Shown here in pieces: positions 53,363-57,935 of a DNA stretch of 57,935 nucleotides. A program made the translations under genes and the position numbers. Every line of letters begins with the position of its first letter. The first letter of the stretch is position 1. The notes below the pieces were generated by a model. The model was not told the origin of the DNA. It was given only the letters and a program-made list of their open reading frames with translations, and ran no database searches. Origin of the DNA: Gyrodactylus bullatarudis (taxonomy: Eukaryota > Platyhelminthes > Monogenea > Gyrodactylidea > Gyrodactylidae); NCBI GenBank assembly GCA_012064415.1, contig SSNU01000079.1, forward strand, positions 1 through 57,935. Direction: 5' to 3'.

Positions 53363-54865
53363 AAATGTTTCGTGAAACACTCAAAAATAAGATAAAGCGG
53401 CTTTATTAAAGCCTCATGAGAAGGATTTATGTGAGTGATTGAATTTCCGAATTTTTCATCCGTTATCAATAACTGTCCACCTAAAAGAGAGATAGATTTT
53501 GCAAATTATCGATATCTAGAATCTGATTGGGCTCTCCAGGAGAATTCAAATAAAGTATAAAACATTTGGTCCACACTTGTTATTGAGTTGAAAAAAATTC
53601 CTTGAGAAGGAAAGCAATTTTCTCTCTTGACAATCTCAAAAATATCTGTTCAAGGGAAAATATGGTGACTTTTAATGAAATTTAGAAAATTCAACATCTC
53701 CCAAAAATTATGAAGGTTCCTTTGGTTCCCCAAACGTCATATCAACTATCAACTTTCATGTCCCAAATTATTTTTTTTCATCACACAAATGAGAAAATTC
53801 TGAATCTGAATTCCTTTTTGTAAGCCTACTTATCATTACAAAGATAATAGAGGTTAAAATAGGCTTTTTTGGCTTTAAACCCAGTTATCCTCTACACCAT
53901 GACTATTATTTTACGATAGAAAGTTAATTTATTTTTTTCTAAAACCTCAGCAAATAGGTTTTCAAAAAAACCTTCTAAATATTAGATATAGATGAAATTT
54001 CAAACGTACTGCGGTTCATAGATATTCTGATTCTTCATTTATTTTTATGCATCAAAATTTCAAGCTTTTTTTCTCAAAATTTACGCTTAGGTAGTCGAGT
54101 AAAAAATGTATCAAAAAGTGAAATTTGAATTTGGCGCGTGTATTTATCTTTGTTGTAAAATTTCTGAAAACCACTTTTTGTAAGTCATTCTTCTAATAAT
54201 TCCGCTGCGATTTTCGAGATAAAGGTAAATTTTATCTGTCTACTAAATATTTTTAAAATTTTTGACAACATTTATAAAAAATTCATCCTTCTTCAAATAA
54301 CTCTGGTTAGCAGCAGGGAAAAGCTATCTTTATGATTTTGTAGCTCAATAAATTTCCTTTCTAATGAGAGGTAAACAAAGTGTTTTAGGTATCTTTCAGT
54401 TAAAATTATCGCTCGAGAAAGAGTTGTGCTCCACTGGTGGAACAATGGGACATGAAGGGTTAAGGAAACCCCCTTGTTTCATTTACCAAGTTTGCACTGT
54501 ATTCACTAGCTAGTGATCCCTTATCATCATTATTCCTTACTAGTGCTGTACTTTATAATCACAATTTATCTAGAGTAATGAACTAAGGTCATTTAAATGT
54601 TAATATTCTCTATTCCCAAATACATAGTATGTATGTACATTGTACATTTAAATAATAAAGTATTTTTTATGGTTTCCTCTTCATAAAAAACATTGCTTTT
54701 GGTTTGGGGGATAAGTCTCTTTCTCTCTCTCAGATAAATATATACTAACAATCTATATATAGCCAAGTACGTTATAAGTAAATAAGAAATATCACCAGAG
54801 CTTTTTACAATTATCTCAGAAAATAAACTGTAATACACTTTTCATAATTATGTATCTTACATATC
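53363..54865. other. Spacer with a decayed TTAA-type element, no gene seen
   Basis: GGTTAAAATAGG near 53850 and GAAGGGTTAAGG near 54455 may be the two ends of a decayed TTAACCC-type element of about 600 bp. CCAAT-type motif at 53522-53530. Minus-strand frames at 53272-53469 and 54593-54838 are unrecognised. Confidence 0.35.
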
Positions 54866-54962
54866 AAGTGTATATGTTATCGTGAATCGTGTGAAAGCAG
54901 GGATTCGTAAGAATCACTGAATTGGGCAGGGATTCGTACGATTCACGGTAACATATATGTTG
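54866..54962. repeat. Hairpin with internal duplicated GGGATTCGTA motif
   Basis: GTATATGTTATCGTGAATCG on the left pairs with CGATTCACGGTAACATATAT on the right (about 20 bp). Between them GCAGGGATTCGTA occurs twice, each followed by a GA(A)TCAC-type end, so the structure is both palindromic and tandem. No other copy seen. Confidence 0.6.
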
Positions 54963-56378
54963 TTTTGATGTTCAACAACATGGGAAGAGAAATACAGTTC
55001 CAGTTTCCCATACTTCATCAAAGTATCAATATATATTTTTTCGATCTAGATTAAAGAAGGAAAAACTAAGTTGATAATATTAATAATAATAGTTCAAATT
55101 TAAGATCTTTGCGTACGTATATCATGTACAAATTTGCTTCTTTCAATGTTCTTTGAAGAATCTTTATTTTTCAAAAATATATACTTGTATAAGATTTTTA
55201 ATTCAGTAGGCAGTATAGAGCTAAAGCAAATCGACATCGAGATGGAAATTCAAATATGATCCCTGCATTTACTGTTTGAAGATAAAAATATTACTTATAG
55301 ACATGATGTGGTCATTTTTTAAATTTATCCCAAAATCCCATTTTGTTAAACTTTGATAGTTCTTGATGGTGGATCTGCCAAAAAAACTAATGGAATTATA
55401 CGGCTTTATTGTCTAATTCTAAACCTAATGAAATTTTTTTTACCAACCTCTTATTTCAAAGTTGGAAAAAATGGGATTTTGGCGCCAAATCGAAATTTAA
55501 AAACTTACCATATCATTCCAAATAATTTCTATTTCATTTCTTTTATTGAACAAATTCCAAATAAAAATTTGTATCTTTGTGTTTTATAATCAACATATAT
55601 TCCAAATGAAGAATGGTCTCCCACTAGCGATTAAGATGAATGGTTGTGTATTTTATTCAATATTCTGTGTAGATTTCAATCAATAGTTAGATTTGAGGAC
55701 GAATTAGTGGAAGGAAACTTTAAATCATTGCTTAGATTGTGTTGAAGAATAATTTATCCGTTTACTGTTTCATGTACTCATTGAGTATTACTCATGCCCT
55801 AACTGCTTGCTGTCTGTCTTGAAGACCCTAATCCTCTAAAGATTGAAGAAAGAAGCTTATTATAATTCTTAGACTTGAACGAAATTTTGCAAAATTTCTC
55901 AAATCACCCATCGATATGAAAAAACTAACCTCGCTGCATTTAGCCTGTAGATTTCGAGAAATATTCGAATTTGTGTTTTTTATAGAATTATAGAAATAAT
56001 CTGCAAAAGACAAGGATTATTTCATTTTACTTCCGTAAGATTAGTTAGCAGTAAAAAATTCGTTCAAATATTTAAAAAAAAATACAGGTAAAAGCTCCGA
56101 TTCGTTGATGCTATGAATTATTTTTTGAATCGCATTTTGTTATATACCTTTTTGGAACCTCTGTTGAAGATAATCTTGTATTCTGATTGGTCTAATATGT
56201 ATGATATATGAGTATGTATGCCTAGGTTTATTGTATCCTGAAATAATGTACATGAAATAATGAAGTAATGATTTAGTAGAAAATACAATACATTATTAAT
56301 GTTAAATTCGTCTACTTGTGACACCTGAGAAGGAATAGAAAAACACGATTAAATTGAAAAAATGCATTAAAATGCCTG
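54963..56378. other. Spacer with repeat fragments, no gene seen
   Basis: Holds a family A fragment at about 55200-55510 (GAGCTAAAGCAAATCGACAT at the left, TTTTGGCGCCAAATCGAAAT near the right) and an inverted family C copy at 55858-55945 (ATCACCCATCGATATG). CCAAT-type motif at 56182-56190. Confidence 0.4.
55858..55945 (-). repeat. Family C dispersed repeat, copy 5 (inverted)
   Basis: TTAGACTTGAACGAAATTTT and AAATCACCCATCGATATGAA are the reverse complement of the conserved right half of family C. Confidence 0.5.
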
Positions 56379-56575
56379 CAAGTCACCTTTAACTTCCCCC
56401 ATGACCAGAGTCATGTAATTCAGAAGTCTTGTTTTTATCATCCCTTGAAATTCATCTCTTGTTAAATAAACACAAATTAAGGGGGCCTATTTTTCATAGT
56501 AAATAACATCTATTTTCAGTGGACCAAAGGGGGCCGCAATAACAATATACATGAGAAAAGAAAATGCTTTTTTAT
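56379..56575 (+). repeat. Left terminal inverted repeat, 197 bp
   Basis: Reverse complement of 57739-57935 with no difference seen. It contains AGGGGGCC boxes that could be transposase-binding sites. Confidence 0.9.
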
Positions 56576-56639
56576 TCATCAAAATCAAAGATATCATTTT
56601 CATTGTCGATGAACTGATTTGTAAATTCTAGACGATTTA

Positions 56640-57477
56640 TCAGAGCTGCTGATCCATTTCTTTATCATTTATCAAATAATTTCTGGCCAGGCGTAATTCT
56701 TCTCCACATGTTCTTCTCATTTCTTCGTCCTGATTGCGATATGTAGGGATGAGTTTGGTATGTTCCCAACATTTAACTATTGTTTCAGTTCCGAAATTTT
56801 CCCAAATATCATAAGCCTTTTCGAGAGCATCCGCGAGATTCATGTTCCGGGTCAAATCTGGAACGTCCCCGATCATGCTTCTTCTAGTTTCATTCAAGCT
56901 TCTGTTATACTGGGCCTTGAATTTCCTCACTATGCCAGCATCAATTGGTTGCAACACTGAAGTTGAATTTTTGGGTAGGTATACAAGCTGTGAAAATTTA
57001 AGTTAGTGACATTGATTTCGAATTATAGATAAAAAAATTAATATACTTTAATGTTGCGTAGTTGAGGCTGTAATTTTACATGTGTGCTATGGGCTGCACA
57101 TTGATCAAGGAATAATATTATTTTTCTTTGGCTTAGCAGTCTCTTTCTTGAAAGGGACCGATCCCATGCCTTGAGGTGCTCAGTGATAAGTGTTTCTGTC
57201 ATCCATGCCGATCTATTAGCGTCTCTTTGATATTTGATCCGTCTTCTCAGATCTAGCCTATTCCGTAGACATCTGGGATTGTCAGATTTCCCAATAACCC
57301 AAAGTCTTCTTCTATCACCAACAGCATTACACCAACCCTAACCCAAATTTTTATTGTTGAAATCGTAACTTTATATCGAGTACTAAAGTACTTTGCCCCA
57401 TGTATCGAGTTTTCAAACTCTTCAACAATAGCTAGCTTTTGTTCATTTGTGTATTTCATGATTGAAAAATGAATCAA
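56640..57477 (-). pseudogene. Pogo/Tigger-like transposase, internally deleted, with a 59-nt intron
   Basis: DDE transposase of the Tc1/mariner superfamily, pogo branch. The N-terminal helix-turn-helix (MKYTNEQKLAIVEEFENS, then FSTRYKVTISTIKIW) begins near 57459. Near 57335 it joins, with a frame change, to the catalytic part: NAVGDRRRLWVIGKSDNPRC, RIKYQRDANRSAWMTETL, IILFLDQCAAHS with the second Asp, then KLVYLPKNSTSVLQPIDAGI with the third Asp, and FKAQYNRSLNETRR, ending at 56640-56642. The central CENP-B-like domain and the first catalytic Asp are lost. Between LRNIK and LVYLPK lies a GT-AG intron, 57046-56988 (59 nt), whose removal restores the family motif exactly. The deletion makes it inactive, though otherwise few stops are present. 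Confidence 0.85.
56988..57046 (-). other. 59-nt spliceosomal-type intron inside the transposase
   Basis: GTATATTAAT at the 5' end and AAATTTTCACAG at the 3' end. Unspliced reading stops within it; splicing joins QLRNIK to LVYLPKNSTS in frame, as in other pogo-type transposases, which are continuous there. Confidence 0.75.
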
Positions 57478-57738
57478 GAGTTAAGATACTTATTAGAGGT
57501 TCGAGCAATTTGATTGGACTATAAGAGTCGTACTATGTCAATAGAACTATTTTTAGATAATGTACAATATATTGATCATTTACATGTTTATTGAGTTGTG
57601 AATAACATTCACATTGGTGTCATTTCTTGTTCCCTCCCCATCCTAAAAATATTTACATTTTAGTGGAAATTTCTGCTTATCTATCGAACCCCTTCATGGT
57701 GTTAGCTTGAAAAAAGATCTTGAAAAAACAATGTTCTG

Positions 57739-57935
57739 ATAAAAAAGCATTTTCTTTTCTCATGTATATTGTTATTGCGGCCCCCTTTGGTCCACTGAAA
57801 ATAGATGTTATTTACTATGAAAAATAGGCCCCCTTAATTTGTGTTTATTTAACAAGAGATGAATTTCAAGGGATGATAAAAACAAGACTTCTGAATTACA
57901 TGACTCTGGTCATGGGGGAAGTTAAAGGTGACTTG
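57739..57935 (-). repeat. Right terminal inverted repeat, 197 bp
   Basis: Partner of the left repeat; truncated or ending exactly at the window edge. Confidence 0.9.

Larger units (their letters stand above)
56379..57935 (-). mobile_element. Pogo/Tigger-like DNA transposon with long identical terminal inverted repeats
   Basis: Inverted repeats of 197 bp at 56379-56575 and 57739-57935 appear identical, starting CAAGTCACCTTTAACTTCCC and ending TGCTTTTTTAT. The window stops exactly at the last base of the right repeat, so the true ends may extend further. The body encodes a minus-strand transposase with the central part missing. Perfect repeats imply a very recent insertion or gene conversion between ends. 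Confidence 0.88.

Noticed and set aside
53365..53420. Possible hammerhead on the minus strand (CTCATGAGGCTTTAATAAAG)
   Set aside because: The first core triplet is wrong and no CGAAA follows; similarity to the PLE end at 35.0 kb is weak.
1..57935. Dicyemid origin, because of 25-32 nt introns
   Set aside because: Dicyemid introns are reported to be almost all about 26 nt; here introns of 511, 395, 1485 and 3037 nt coexist, which fits flatworms better.
1..57935. CRISPR array or bacterial operon structure
   Set aside because: No short regularly spaced repeats, and the genes have spliceosomal introns, so the DNA is eukaryotic.

Overview
This is an AT-rich animal nuclear window: three conserved host genes at the left end (about 2.7-12.4 kb), then about 45 kb of transposon and retroelement debris. 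A flatworm (Platyhelminthes, perhaps a parasitic lineage) fits best. The reasons are (i) 5' micro-introns of 25 and 32 nt alongside introns of hundreds to thousands of nt, a gene shape known from schistosomes and relatives; (ii) a tRNA-like short retroelement carrying a hammerhead ribozyme (HHR), as in schistosome Sm-alpha elements; and (iii) many Penelope-like elements (PLEs). The lineage call is inference, not proof.

Host genes. EDEM2 (minus, first four exons, running off the left edge) and CCT7 (minus, nearly intronless) are tandem. CCT7 and TMEM164 (plus, four exons) are head-to-head, with only 141 bp between start codons, so they probably share a bidirectional promoter. EDEM2 acts in ER glycoprotein quality control, CCT7 in the cytosolic chaperonin, and TMEM164 in membrane lipid remodelling. 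They look like housekeeping neighbours rather than a pathway.

Repeats. From 12.4 kb on I see no convincing complete host gene. The region holds: at least five PLE remnants (reverse transcriptase and GIY-YIG pieces at 18.8-21.4, 35.5, 38.2 and 47.9-48.2 kb, plus tails at 13.5, 35.0, 38.6 and 43.6 kb); a family of very small HHR motifs at the PLE ends, sharing short stem II, 3-bp or palindromic stem III and an AUU cleavage triplet; a 425-bp HHR element with 65-bp terminal direct repeats and a 7-bp target duplication, inserted in a foldback element (49.1-49.6 kb); foldback elements of several families; an internally deleted mariner nested in a TTAA-type MITE; IS630/Tc1-like transposase pieces; and a pogo/Tigger-like element with 197-bp identical inverted ends at the right edge.

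The most interesting content is the set of PLE-linked hammerheads and the separate HHR short retroelement, whose terminal repeat resembles sequence abutting a PLE tail. Together they suggest a self-cleaving-RNA retroelement community sharing one retrotransposition machinery. All calls come from reading the sequence; no alignment or database search was run.
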